Origin: Holothuria scabra
Taxonomy: Eukaryota; Echinodermata; Holothuroidea; Aspidochirotida; Holothuriidae
Reading direction: 5' to 3'
Assembly: GCA_037179385.1 (NCBI GenBank)
Contig: CM074189.1
Coordinates: 22,393,020-22,457,019 of the forward strand
DNA: 64,000 bases
Positions 11,341 to 24,400 of this stretch are shown here, one piece after another. Both the position numbers and the translations under genes were made by a program. A model generated the notes under the pieces. The model searched no databases and was not told where the DNA came from. It saw only the letters and a program-made list of their open reading frames with translations. Every line of letters begins with the position of its first letter. Within the stretch, counting starts at the first letter, position 1.

Positions 11341-14300
11341 CAGATATAAATTAGATATAAATTTTGAGTAAGGAGCCACTCATTTGCAGAAGTGGGTATC
11401 ACTTCCTCGCCCCATCGATTTGTGATTTTCCCACAGTAGATTGAGATGTGCTTTTTAATCAATTCATGGATTTACTTTAACCATACTTAAAACAAGTGGT
11501 ATCAAAACTATCAGATCTTAAGCATAAATCCGCAAACTCCCAAATTTTTTCTGTGATCTTTATCAAATATTTAAGCACCATGCATTTTAATTCAGATTGA
11601 CCGTACTCCGTTGTAGTAATTACCCACACTCTCAAGACAATGTTTTGAAAGCTTTGGAAGCGTCCTGTTATCTCCTCATATTGAGGTATTTAACATCATT
11701 TTGCATCTGGGACCGCTTCTCTTTGGCACCTTACGAGAACAAGAAAAAAATTTAGGCCAGACGTTCTCCCATTTTGAAAATCACACCCATGCCCATGCTT
11801 ACCATGGGCAATTTTATAAGGGAAGACCTTTATTGCCAATGTGAAAGTGAGTATGAACATCATATTAAAAACCGTTTAGCATGGTGCTTTTTGCTTTATT
11901 ATGCTTGCAATAACGCATTGTGGTTTTTTATAGTATAATTCAATATAATTATTATACACATACCTACTGTGACCTCTGTTCTTTAGCGAGGTACATGATA
12001 TACACGCATAAACCATTGTCTAGGTTTGAGTAAAGTGGGCCATTTATCTGTAGGAACTTTGGAAAGTAATGAAGGGTGCTGGTTCAGGTTTCCAGTAGCA
12101 TATATGTGCCTTTAAAAGTGAGACACAAGGTTAACTACCTTGCAGTAGTTCTAATAACGTTTGATTTCTTTAACGTAGACTGTGGAACGTTAGAGCAATG
12201 TCCTCAAGATCCTTTTGCAACAAGGTCCTAGGCTAATGTCTAACGTTTAAAGTGCAAATGCGTCAACGCCAGCATTAGATAAACGTCAGTTAGGTTGCCG
12301 TGGCTTGATAATACCAGCTATTCAGTAAACGTTAAATTGGATCCGCATTCTACGCAGTCTCATATGGGTACAAAGGCCAACCCAACGTAATTTTTTTATA
12401 TGAATGCTTAACTTCCTAATAACGCTTTGTGGGGTCGTGCCATTTTGAATTCAATTAAGTTAAAACGTAAGAAGAGCGCATTTAGCCTGCACAATATAGT
12501 GTATGTTATCCATGTAAGACCGCAGGAAACACTGCGCGTTTATACTATGCAGCGGTGATTAGAATCATCGGCCATCAGCAAAATGTCTCAGGTTACGAAC
12601 ATGTCAGGTAAAATTTAAGTAAAATATTGGTAATGCTGAGGTTAATATTTTGCTGTATGTAAGGATGAAATTTTTGAAAAAATAAGCATGCTAAAGGAAA
12701 GTGCTTAATATGACCCTTGTTAAAAGCTCGTAATGCAAATGAGAAGTTCTCTTCACTTATGTTCCATTTCACACGTATCCTACTTGATTTCTATTTCCAA
12801 AAATAGGTTCTGGTCGGAGAAAACGCTCCAAGTAGAAGAACAGAACATTATTATTCCTTTACGGTTTGAAAACATCAAGCCATAAAACCATACCCAGTGC
12901 TTTGCAAAGGCTTAGACGTTGTGTAACTTTTTAGACAGAATTGGATGATTTGGCGCATTGTTATTGCATTCAAAACCCTCAATATTTGGCTTGGTTTGAT
13001 TTAATCTTTTTCCCACATTTGTGGTACTGCTAATGTTCGCCAGCCGCCAAGGAGACCAAATTCGACTTTGGTGAATGCTCCATTTCGTTTATGTTGACCA
13101 TATCACTGTCCTGTATATTGCTGTACACAATTTCTTTATTGCTGGTTTAGCTAACCACTCCGGTCAGTAATTATGTAAAGGGAAAGTTCCCTTGTTTCAT
13201 CTGTTTATGAAAATTAGCGAAAGTTAGAGTATTATGGTCAAGCGTTACGTGTGAAACTTGCTGTTCGGGATACGTTAGGTAGTTAGATAAAGGGCGGCGG
13301 ATGCTCTTACCGTTAGACCAAACACGTGGTCTGTTAGGGATAGGAACAGAACTATTACTATTATTGCATATCATGGGTATCGGAAGACAACGAAATTGAA
13401 TAGTTATGTTCAAGGTGTTGGTACAGGTGTTGCCTAGTTTAGTGACATTTGTATCACAACTTTCAACCATCAAGTAACTTTTAGGCCTAAGCTATGTAAT
13501 CCTAGGCATCGAAACTTTGAAGTCTCCAAGTACAGAGAAATTCACTTTAGATCTTATGCTAGCAGTGGTAACGTTTTTAAAAGGTCGCATGCAATCATCA
13601 AAACTATTTGAGCATGGGGACCTTTTCCTCTATTTCCTGAACTTGTTTGAAATATCAGTATTGAGATTTAGACTTTCATTAGTTTTCATAGAGAATCAGA
13701 TGAGGAATAAGCCATCATTGTCATTAAAAGAGATAACACGTTTGCAATTAATTGAGTGCCCTGATATCCTTAGAAGGTTTTTCGTTATAGAAATACTGTG
13801 CTCTGAAAGAAGTAAATCACGGTTATAAAGGAAATGACAAACAGTAAAGAACGAATAGGCATATTATTCTCCATCCCATATTGTTCAACATTTCCTTTTG
13901 ACTTTGAGTATGAGTGGGCCACTTCTTCACATCGCCAACGAATGAAACATCCTATGTCCACTATCACTTCATCATTGTTACGTACAACGGGCTGACTAAC
14001 CTGACTAACTGATAATGTTAGCTATGGGATAACATATTTAAAACGGATTTTGGGGTCCAAACGGATCGCTCATTATGACTACAGGAGCAGTAAAAACTAA
14101 GACATCAAACATTTTTACAGAACTCTCAAATGGAGACCAACTCCAAACCGCCTAAAATCAAAGTCTGATCTTGGTGGCTTTCATGATCTCGGGCCGAAGG
14201 CTTCTGGCTTTGACTTATCATGGGAGCAATATCTGTTGCATGTCAGATAATCGGGATGCTTCACAACTTGAACTTGTTGCAAGTGTAACTCTTTTTTGGT

Positions 14301-15419
14301 CAAGATAGAATTTTACTCATTGAAACTAAACACATTTTTACTTACGAATCGAAATTTCTCCTCTGGTCTTCACTGATCTCTGTATTTCTGAGTAAATATT
14401 GAAAATCTCAAATGGTAAATCTTTAATGGTTTGTGAATGATGTCTTATTTTTCCTTTCATTTTCCCGAATATCACCTTGAACAATAAAAAATGTTGAAAG
14501 GGATTGAGGATATTACGTGTCCAGCATTGGAATTGATAGCTAGTAACTACACTGTCTCAGCTAGAACCGTTGATACAATGTAAAAATGTTGGAGGGAGCT
14601 AACTAAGGGCAAAGGGTAACTTTTGGGACAAGTTTCGTAAGGTGCAGCACGAAACCAAACCCAAAGAGCCTGTTCCTGGTGGTTGGGTTACATGCAGCAA
14701 AACCCCCGGAAGCTCGGAGGTTTATATCTGGCTGAAGAATTAAGGCCTGGAAAGGTATATGATTCATTTTTAGTATTAATTAAAATCCTTACTGAATTAA
14801 GTTGAGGCTTTGGAAAGTGGTGGAAAGATCAAAATCGGGGGAGGAGGCAATGCCCCTCTTACCGCAAATGATCTCACTGAAGAGAATTTTACATTGAGTG
14901 TATTGCAAATGGAGAAATTAAAAATGGTATTATGTACACTTAATTGAATACTGAATCCTCGAATTTAAAACCAATTAAGTTTAGACGTACAACCATACAT
15001 CTTGTTATTATCACAAGGTGGTTCATACATGTACAGAACTTCGAAAGAAGAGCAACTTCAGATACTTTGAAAATCACATTTTCCAGTGTTTTTTTCTTTG
15101 TAGTGATATATTTTTCCATCTTATTAAAAACATTTAGAAACGATGAGATATTTTGCAAGCATGTTATAAAGTAAAATCACATACATCTACAAATGAAATT
15201 TAGATTCACCAAATGTAAGCAAAAAGAGTTCTGGCAGATTTGTTACTTGTGAGAAACGAAACCCTTGAATTACTACATACAACCCAAGCTCTTACAGTAA
15301 CAGTTGTGACATCGGAACGTATAAAAGGATGCATGCGAACTAAAAAATGAAATACACAAAGATAAAAGGCAAATTGAAATTTTAATTTTTATTTAAATGT
15401 GGTGTAAAAGAAAGTTTAG
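11341..15419. other. Intergenic, no feature seen
   Basis: No exon or transposon could be supported. Open frames at 13171-13473 (minus) and 13517-13828 (plus) are about 100 codons long but show no known domain. Confidence 0.35.
15380..15400 (-). promoter_or_regulatory. Candidate polyadenylation signal of the MS4A-like gene
   Basis: The minus strand reads AATAAA within an AT-rich stretch roughly 30 nt downstream of the inferred stop codon. The distance and orientation fit a short 3' UTR. In AT-rich DNA the hexamer is common, so support is modest. Confidence 0.35.
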
Positions 15420-18400
15420 TTACTTAGGTAAAACCTCTAAGGTATAAAGGAATAGACCGAAAAAAGACAGACAACAAACACACAAACTGACAGTTCTTGT
15501 TGAACAAAGAAAGTTACTGCCAGGACGATGAATGCAGCAAAGACCACGTCTGCTACAATGGGATGTTTAGAAATAAAGATCACAGAAAGTGAATGGTCAG
15601 GAGATAAAGCATCATATGAGTGAAGCAAAATTTAATAAAGAGCAACTTTCTGAATCCAAAAACTGGGTAGGCTACTTTTGTTAGAAGAATAAGTCCCGCC
15701 ATTCAGGGGCTCATTTAAAAGGTACTCACTCGAATTCACCTGGCGTTTTCAAAAACTTTTATACTTTGGATCATTTTTCCTCCTTGTTTGAACATCATGT
15801 ATTTCGAAAAGGTCCGTAGCTAGGCAAGGCACCGGGGGGGGGGGGGGGTGGGTTTCCAGGGTCCCTTTTCCGGGAGGAGTAAATTGTGTAGAAATGTATT
15901 AAGTCAATGACAACCTTCAAAACTTGAAAGGTCGAAAACAAATTGAGGGTCTTAACACCCCTTCCCCCACCTTTGTTACGACTGGGTAAGGTTTTTATTC
16001 CTAGCAGGGTAATGAAAAATTAAGTCCATTATTTCAATGCGGAAAAAGTAATTCTTCTTCAGCCTCACTACTTTCCCTCGCCCATCCCTTTGACCAGACT
16101 GGAATAGTATAATATTCGGACGAAAGTTGCCAAAGAGGTTGTGAATGTTTCCATTTGCTAGATTAAATGGACAGAAGGGATGGTTTACACGTTAAGTAAC
16201 TGTGTCGGTATTGGGGTAAGACCAAGTATAACGATAGTTCAACGTAGGGTAAAGAGGGGTGTAAATAAACATAGTAAATTAACTGAGCTCAGTCCCGAAA
16301 CGTCTTTTTCGATGGTATGCGGGAGGTTTTTTTTTTTTTTAAATAACGTTACTAATGCTCTAGGTGCATGTTGATAGTGCCGCTTTACTTAGAATAGCAG
16401 ATACCCTAAAGGATTTGCACATCCATTATGAAACAGAAATAACTTTTCCTCTACGATTTGCTCTTCTCTTGAGTCTTTGATCAGTCCAAATTGTTATTTA
16501 AACTTTACCATTATCATCAGTAGGAGGACATATTTCATATTTCAAGAAATAATGTTCAGAGGAGGGAAAATCCTTGAAACTATCATTTCATTATAACAAT
16601 TCCACAAAAATCTTTACCAAGAGCATTCCAATCACAATGTAACATAAACTTGCTCCATGTGATGCAAAACTTTACAATGTGAGCCAGGTCCCTCGTCAGG
16701 TGAACATGCCCTCGTTCATGTTGTAGTCAGCGTGATCTTGTTTGTTTTTTTACCAACTTGCAGTGGCATAATTATGTCAGTAATCACACTAGGTATTTAC
16801 CACATTCTCCCAAAACCTTCTTTTCTACTTAAAATAATACCGCTGAAAGAGACACCCAGTTCGAGTAAAGCAGCTATGCCCATGAAGATGGCCACCGCTT
16901 TCACTCCTCTAGTATTCTGTTTGGAAAGATAAAGGAAAATCTAGATTGATTTGAAGCTTTCATCTAAAATTTGTGATTTTCCAAGGATCTTGATTAGGAA
17001 ATTAGTGTGCATGAACAAAAATGACTGATGTCGAGCATTGCAAAATAGCCAGCACACTTTCCAGTAATGAATACGAAAAGGAGTAAGAGGATTAAATTTC
17101 CTCGTGAAAGATAAGTTGTTACCCAAATCGAAGGCCCCAATTAATTATCAGTTTGCAATGTTCAACAGAGCGAAACTTAATAGCAATCAAAGACGTTTCA
17201 GGCTTTTGATAAAATGCCGAAGGAGATAAAAGTGCTTCGGTACCTGGAAACCAATGGTATATTTATCATCGGTGCTTTTTGTGGATATTAAGTCTCATGC
17301 ATTACCGAAAAATACATATGTAAAATTTTATGAGTCAAATCTAAGACTGAGTGGTGTAAGGAGAAATTTGGGGAATGAACATTTTTCCTAGTCATATGAG
17401 TGCATATCAGACATCGTGACACACCCAGTAGTAACTCTGATTGATTGTTCGGGGAGTGATTTGTTTCACGTGGCGGGCTGTAGTAAGGTGGGAATTATAC
17501 AGTTTTAGAGTGGGCTCTCTCCTGGGAGAGGAATCGCGTGTTAGTGTACGAAAATACGAAAAAGGACTGGGATGAGAACATTGTAGTGATATACATGACT
17601 AGTTGAAAAATGGGTTAACCCGACAAAGTAGGCTGACCTGTTGTTATAGGCTAAATATGCATTTTTGTGTGTGTTTTGGGGGCAAATTCTAGGACTGGTT
17701 AGATTCGTTTGATGCTTTAGACGCTCGGACTGCGAATATTCTCTTTTCACATCGTATGCTACTGTTTTCAGTGCTTTCTTGGTGTTCGTCGTGGGTCCAA
17801 AGGGATATTTATAATTTTGGTATTTCTAATTTATCGTGCAACTGCATGTGTTTTCCAAATAGCAAAGTTTCTTTTTGCATTTTCGACGCATATAAAAGTA
17901 TAATATGGTACTTTTGTTGGTTAACTTCCCACTGAAAGGGATCGAAAAAAAAGCCGAATATTGCGTCCATCCAGTCGAGGCTGTTTCTTCTTTGTCGTGC
18001 GTCTATTGTTTCAGGCACATTGCGGGACTTTTGAGGATTTATGCAGGCAAGGGAATCAAACAGGAGGGGATACGATTTTATGATGGTTCTCTTTAGCAGG
18101 ATGATCTCTTGGCTGTTTTATTCTGCTTTGTGAGTTACATGCTTCGTGGGACATCCGTTAGACGGAAAAAATGTAGTGAGACAAAAAAACTGCAATTTCA
18201 CATTTTGTATACATTTGATACGGTGGCATTCGTATTACATAGATGGCTTTCAAAAGGATAGTAGGCGATCGTTGTCCAGAATGAAAGAAAAGATGGCTAT
18301 CTGTTTGTTTGTTTCTTTATCCATAACCGTTTAAGATACGATAATACGATTCTTGTTAGCTTTAGTAAGGACTTGACTAGAAAAAATGGTAGGAGTTAAC

Positions 18401-21400
18401 ACAGAGGTTGCTGTAAGACCCTGCGTCACTTGAAAGGTACTACAGGAAAACACAAGTTGTCAATAATGGTTAACCATATTTAACTCTATTACTTGCATTC
18501 GAATAGAGGTAGACCGAGATTATCTGGTAAGCTGCACAAACAATCTGTACAACTTACGTACATTCCACCGTTGCCGAAAATGTATTAGAGGATACTCAAG
18601 TAACGTATTGGTATAACTGAAAACGCAAAGGGAAATACATGCTGATGTATTTTATTGTTCTTTGAAGTCCTTTGGAATTTCCAAACCATGATAAATCTAA
18701 AATATTCATAATTTGTAATCCTCTAATTTCTTCCAGCAGCGAGCAGGAAGAATAATTGAATTACTTGCGGTATCTTTGCCCATGTTCGGATGACTTCAAG
18801 CTGCATTTGGTAATTGATGGTAATCCAGTGTCAGTTCGGTAGCAACTGTCTTCCTAATGTGTGCAATGTGCCTGAAATAATGTTTGCTAATTTAACGCAT
18901 GGTCATAATAGGATATAAAAGCCGTAAACCTTACTACCGAGGACCTCAAAAAAGTTTTCAAATGATGTTTCCATTTCTTTTCGACAGTAGACAGCTAAAG
19001 CAGCGCGGATTATAGCAACTGACATGTGACAGTTAAATCAACGTAAAATATGTTGTTTACTCCCAAAACGTTATCAATTAAAATTCCTCACATGAACGAT
19101 GAGACTATCAAATATATTTGTCTTTCAAAGATGGATTATGATTACCTTTTCAGAGCAAGGCGTAGTCGTATATACAGAACTACTTCCGGGTTTCCCCTCT
19201 TCGAGACAAAGGTAATGAAGAAAAAATACATCCACAACCAGGCAGGCCACACTTGCAAAAATCGAGGTTATGCACATTATTTGGAAGGTACGACCCTTTG
19301 AAGTTAAAGACATATTGAAACGCTAATTAAAGATAGATAGTAACATCCATACATAAGAAACAGATTAGAAAATTATTCTCATCCATTTATCTGACAATTG
19401 CAAGGTGTTAATCATACCTCCTTGCCGAGACTTCCGAATAAATTCTGTTTTGTGGCAATGTACTTTACTTTTCATGATGTAAGGTCAACTCTTGGTGTCT
19501 TGGTGTTGTTTCCAAATGTTATTACTGACGGTCTATAAGTATGAAATATTGGATCGAGCAACATATCCTTTGCAAGTGTCAGCAAAACCTGATAACTGGC
19601 AGGAATAGTTGGTGGTGAACAGTGAAGTGACTGAAAGTATTTAGAGTACTGATTTTGCATTCATGACAATAATGCATGTACTTCACCTCATCATACATAC
19701 TGAAATAACGTTCCCTGCACCAAGGTATTGATGAGCTATATATAATAAGATGTATCCGCAACAATGAAGCATTTTTAACAGCTCGCAAGTTAACCGCTAG
19801 AATATTTGGAAAACTTACGGCTTTGTCGAGTCCACATATTTATCTTTGAACCAACAACGTACCAAAATTGCTCGTTATCTCAAAAACGGCCTGGCGAACA
19901 ACCAAAGATGACGGAACGCTTTTATTCCCCTATTAACAGAGATTTGAAGGTGCCGTTTTTTTAATTTCCTTTAGCGGTAAAGGTTATAATGCGGTTTGAA
20001 TTTCATCTTTGTTGAATCTGCGAGGTAGGATTGCAATGCATCATGGGGGATATGAAAAAAATATTGACAACATATGCCTTCGATCTGATGAAAATCGATT
20101 TCCCCGCGTCGTAACCTCACGATCTGAGCCTGAAAAAGTGAGCTTGCAAATGACTGAAGGACTATTTAGTAGCCAATCTAAGCCCAACTTGTAGGAAAAA
20201 CGCATAAGCTATGCAGAGTGATTACTCCACCGTGCTAATTTGTGATATTGACGGCTTAAAGTATTATTTGCTAACGAATAAAGCACATTTTAGGGCCCAT
20301 CGCGTTTTGACACTCCTGTATTTATTTCATTTTTAAAATAGGGACTTTAAAATGTTAGCCTAGGTGAATTGGAGAAAGGCTGATCAGGATTTGTGCCAAA
20401 TTTTTGCAAAATGTGGAACTTATGACATTTACTTAGTAATTAATTCATCACTGTTTTTTTTAAAATTTTCCTCCGACTTCCTCATCATTTTTCTCTGTCT
20501 ATATTTTGTAAGTAATCTTGCTGTCCAATTTATTTTCTTTCTTACCCTTGCAGTACCTAAAAAAAGAGTATATACCTGTACAAGCTTTTGAGCTTGTCCC
20601 AGGCCCTCCCGCATAATTATTGCAGTTGTTGTAACAAGCGAATGTAGGCCTTTGTAATGTAAAAATGCAGGACTATACAATACCGTATAATTGATCAATT
20701 ATCTACAAAATTAAAAAGTAATTGGAATCTAATAAATGAGTAGGAGAAAGAAATCAATGTTTACGTCACCCACCATGTTGATTCTCTAAAAAAAAACTTT
20801 TTCCAGTTCTAAGAATTAAAACTTTGTAGCTAAAGGCATAAGAATAATAACTCCAAATACTAACAAAAATCTATTCCCTTAAAGGAAACAATCTGCAAAT
20901 CACGATTTAACCGATGCATGATATTTTTACCCCATGCCCTTTTATATGAGCTTAATACATGCAATGATGTATTAAAATCAACCTAAAAGTTGTTAGAGCT
21001 AATAATAAACACAGACAATTGTTTGGATAATATTCAACAGATTGTAGAAATCTGTGACTGAGCATTGTCGGGAAGCACAGTGACAAGACCAGTGTTTGAT
21101 CAGGAAGTGGAAGCTATTGGAAAACAGTGGCCCACTCCTAAATTCATAAAATTTGTCAGAATATAGAAATTGTAAAAGGCTTAAACAAGCCATTTTTTGG
21201 AACCATTAACTCGTTTTGAAAAATATAGCTCAGTGGGGGTGTGTTTACCAAATCTAGCCAGGGGCACCATTCATAATAACCTGCGGTGAGACGCTTCGCG
21301 CAATAAAATGGTCTCGCTGAGAGTCAGTTGTCTCTCTACGTACGAATTTTACTCTTGGAAATGTCCGTTCTGACTACTTTTTTAATATCTACCACATACA

Positions 21401-24400
21401 CTTCATTCTCGGACGATAATAATGACACAAGGCAGTTTCCACTCGCTCCCTTACAAGAAAGTAACATTTAAAGGGAAGAGGGGTTTCGAATGGAGGTCGT
21501 GAGATCATTAGTGCATTTTGTCACTGTATCGTTGATTTTGTTTTGTGTGTTTTATAGTGGATTGTAGCTTCCAATGTTTAGCGAACTTTACTCTCCTTTT
21601 TCTTTTAATGGTACTCGCTGTACAATTCAAGAAGAAAATGTTCTAATCAATTTCAATTGAAAATTGTACTACCAGGGGAAGTTTTCACTCTCTCCCTTAC
21701 AAATTAGTAACATTGAAAGGGAGGAGGGCTTTCGAGTGAATGAAGTGAGATCATGAATGCATTTTGTCACTGCATCATTGATTTTGTTTTATGTGTTTTA
21801 TCGTCGATTGTGGGTTCCAATGTTTATCAAACTTTACCCTTCTATTTCTTTTAATGGTACTCGCTGTACATTTCAAGAAGAAAATGTTCTGATCAATTTG
21901 CAATTGAAATTTGTACTACCAGGGGAAGTCTCCACTCTCCCTTACGAGGAAGTAACATTGAAAAGGAAGAGGGCTTTTGAGTGGAGGTCGTGAGATCATG
22001 AATGCATTTTGTCACTGTATCGTTGATTTTATTTTTTGTGTTTTATCGTCGATTGTAGCTTCCAATGTTTAGCAAACTTTACTCTCCTTTTTCTTTTAAT
22101 GGTACTCGCTGTGCAATTCAAGAAGAAAATGTTCTGATCAATTTGCAATTGAAAATTGTACTACCAGGGGAAGTTTTCACTCTCTCCCTTATAAGGAAGT
22201 AACATTGAAAGGGAAGAGGGGTTTCGAATTGAGGTCGTGAGATCATGAATGCATTTTGTCACTGTATCATTGATTTTGTTTTGGGTGTTTTATCGTCGAT
22301 TGTAGCTTCCAATGTTTATCAAAATTTACCCTCCTATTTCTTTTAATGGTACTCGCTGTACAATTCCAGAAGAATTTTTCTGATCAATTTGCAAATGAAA
22401 ATTGTACTACCAGGGGAAGCTCAAAGCCGAAACTGCTAAGATTCTACCTACAAGCGTGAAATTTGTTTTACTCATATCTTACATTTGGTACACCCTCTAT
22501 CGCATAAAAAAAAATAAAAAAGAACCATTACAACTTTTACACTCTGTGTGAGACTCTTTGGCATTTCAATCCAATCAATCCAATCGACCAATCAGTGTTG
22601 CGAAGATTCAAGTGCACTTATATTAGCCAACCACAGGCAAGTATTCTTTTTCAAGTCAAGAAAAGAACCTTTAAACAATAGTTTTAGAAAACCAAGTCAT
22701 CTAGCCATGCTTGGATAAGCCTAGTAGGCTTCTCCAGCTCACTTAGTCAATAGAGACTTCTCTGGTGAGGAAGAACGTGGCATAACCTAACCAAAACGAA
22801 TGAACTAAAGGCTTAGACACATCCCTACAATAAGAATAGTGTACAATACATACTTCATGTTCCTAGAAACCGTCCAAAGTTGCCCCGTTATCTAAAACAC
22901 TCGAAAGGTTTGAGATACCTTTAGGGGTTCAGCTTAACCGAACAGAGAGAAACCAGAGGTATAATTAGGAGACACGGACACTTCCGTCATCTCCAAATGC
23001 AGCGCGACATTTTAGATGATATCTGGGGTTTGTAACTTCCTCATTTTTCGTCTAATAAAGGATTGCCTCTTAATACAGATTCCAGCTATCCCGTCTACCC
23101 AGTCTACAAAGACTCAGGACAAGGAACCCCACGTAAAAGGAAAAAGTAAAAGCGAGTTTGGTGACTCTGTCACTAATATGCACATGATTTAACTAACTTC
23201 ATACAGTTACTACAACCTCTTCACCTCGTTGCCTACTTATTACGTTTTACACAGGGCATTCTATTCCACCCATTCTGTCATGAATAATTTGTGGAAGAGC
23301 TCTGCTAACAACGTGGCAGAAATCTTGAGATAAAACGCAATTGAAGCTAGCGCAAACACTTAATGGTCGCATATCCACCAAAGGAAAGTTTAGACTTGCT
23401 TAAACTGGCTTTCACGCCCACAACCACAAAGGCAAAAGAACCTCCCAAATACTACTACAAACTCTCAGGCAAATAAATGTAGATAGCTGAATAAATTTCG
23501 TTTGATGTATCTTCTCCTAAAAATTGAACAAAGAAGCTTCTTCGATTCCGTATTCTCCCGTCCCTATATGCAAAAGTTAAAAAACCTGAGAATACATCTC
23601 TTTATACTAATATAAAAAGCGACAAGCTTTTCACTTGGTTTCGTCCTTTTCAACGTAGCCACTTTACTGGATGGAGGATACTTTACCAAACCGGACCTTA
23701 AAACTTGCTGGCAAGGTTTACATAAAGCTATAGATCAAAAGGCAACGTTTGTGCTGGTATCCTTGACTAAAAAGTCCTCTAATTCTACAGAGACCTACCT
23801 TATACCAAGATCGAGATGAAATAGAACTGTCACCTCGACTTTCAAGGAGAAATCCATTCTGTTAGTCATAAAATACAATTGCGTAGCCACCCTGGTTCTA
23901 CAGAACGACATGTGACATCACATGTTCGAACAGTGCATAAAAATGCTTATACTTATAAGCGCTCCCACATACTTCCTAACGAAAGCAGTTTGACGAAGAT
24001 TTTTTCCGGATAACCTGATAAAATGGCCACAAGGGGCTAAAATATTTGAAAGTTTCTAAAATGTTGAGATCTTAGTGTGAGAATCTTAGAGGAAATACCT
24101 TGACATGATACTTATCTTGATGCCCAACTTGGAAGCTATCGAGAGGACAATAAATAAGTATTTTGAGTATCCAAAACCCACACAGAGTAAAGGGTATGTT
24201 ACTGATAATAAAGCATGAGAGGAGAAACCGGTGTAGATCATAAGAATCAAACTAATTTCATACTGAACTTATAAATAGAGGCTTTGTATCAACTTGCCAA
24301 AGAGCTAGCGTGGAACCGACATTAATACCTTAATACCCTTAGCCAAATTGTAAGAATTATTTTCTTCTCATGTATCACACATATGACCTTGGGTTTTTCC

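Noticed and set aside
13171..13828. Adjacent open frames on opposite strands of about 100 codons
   Set aside because: No motif, no supported splice sites, and no matching partner exons.
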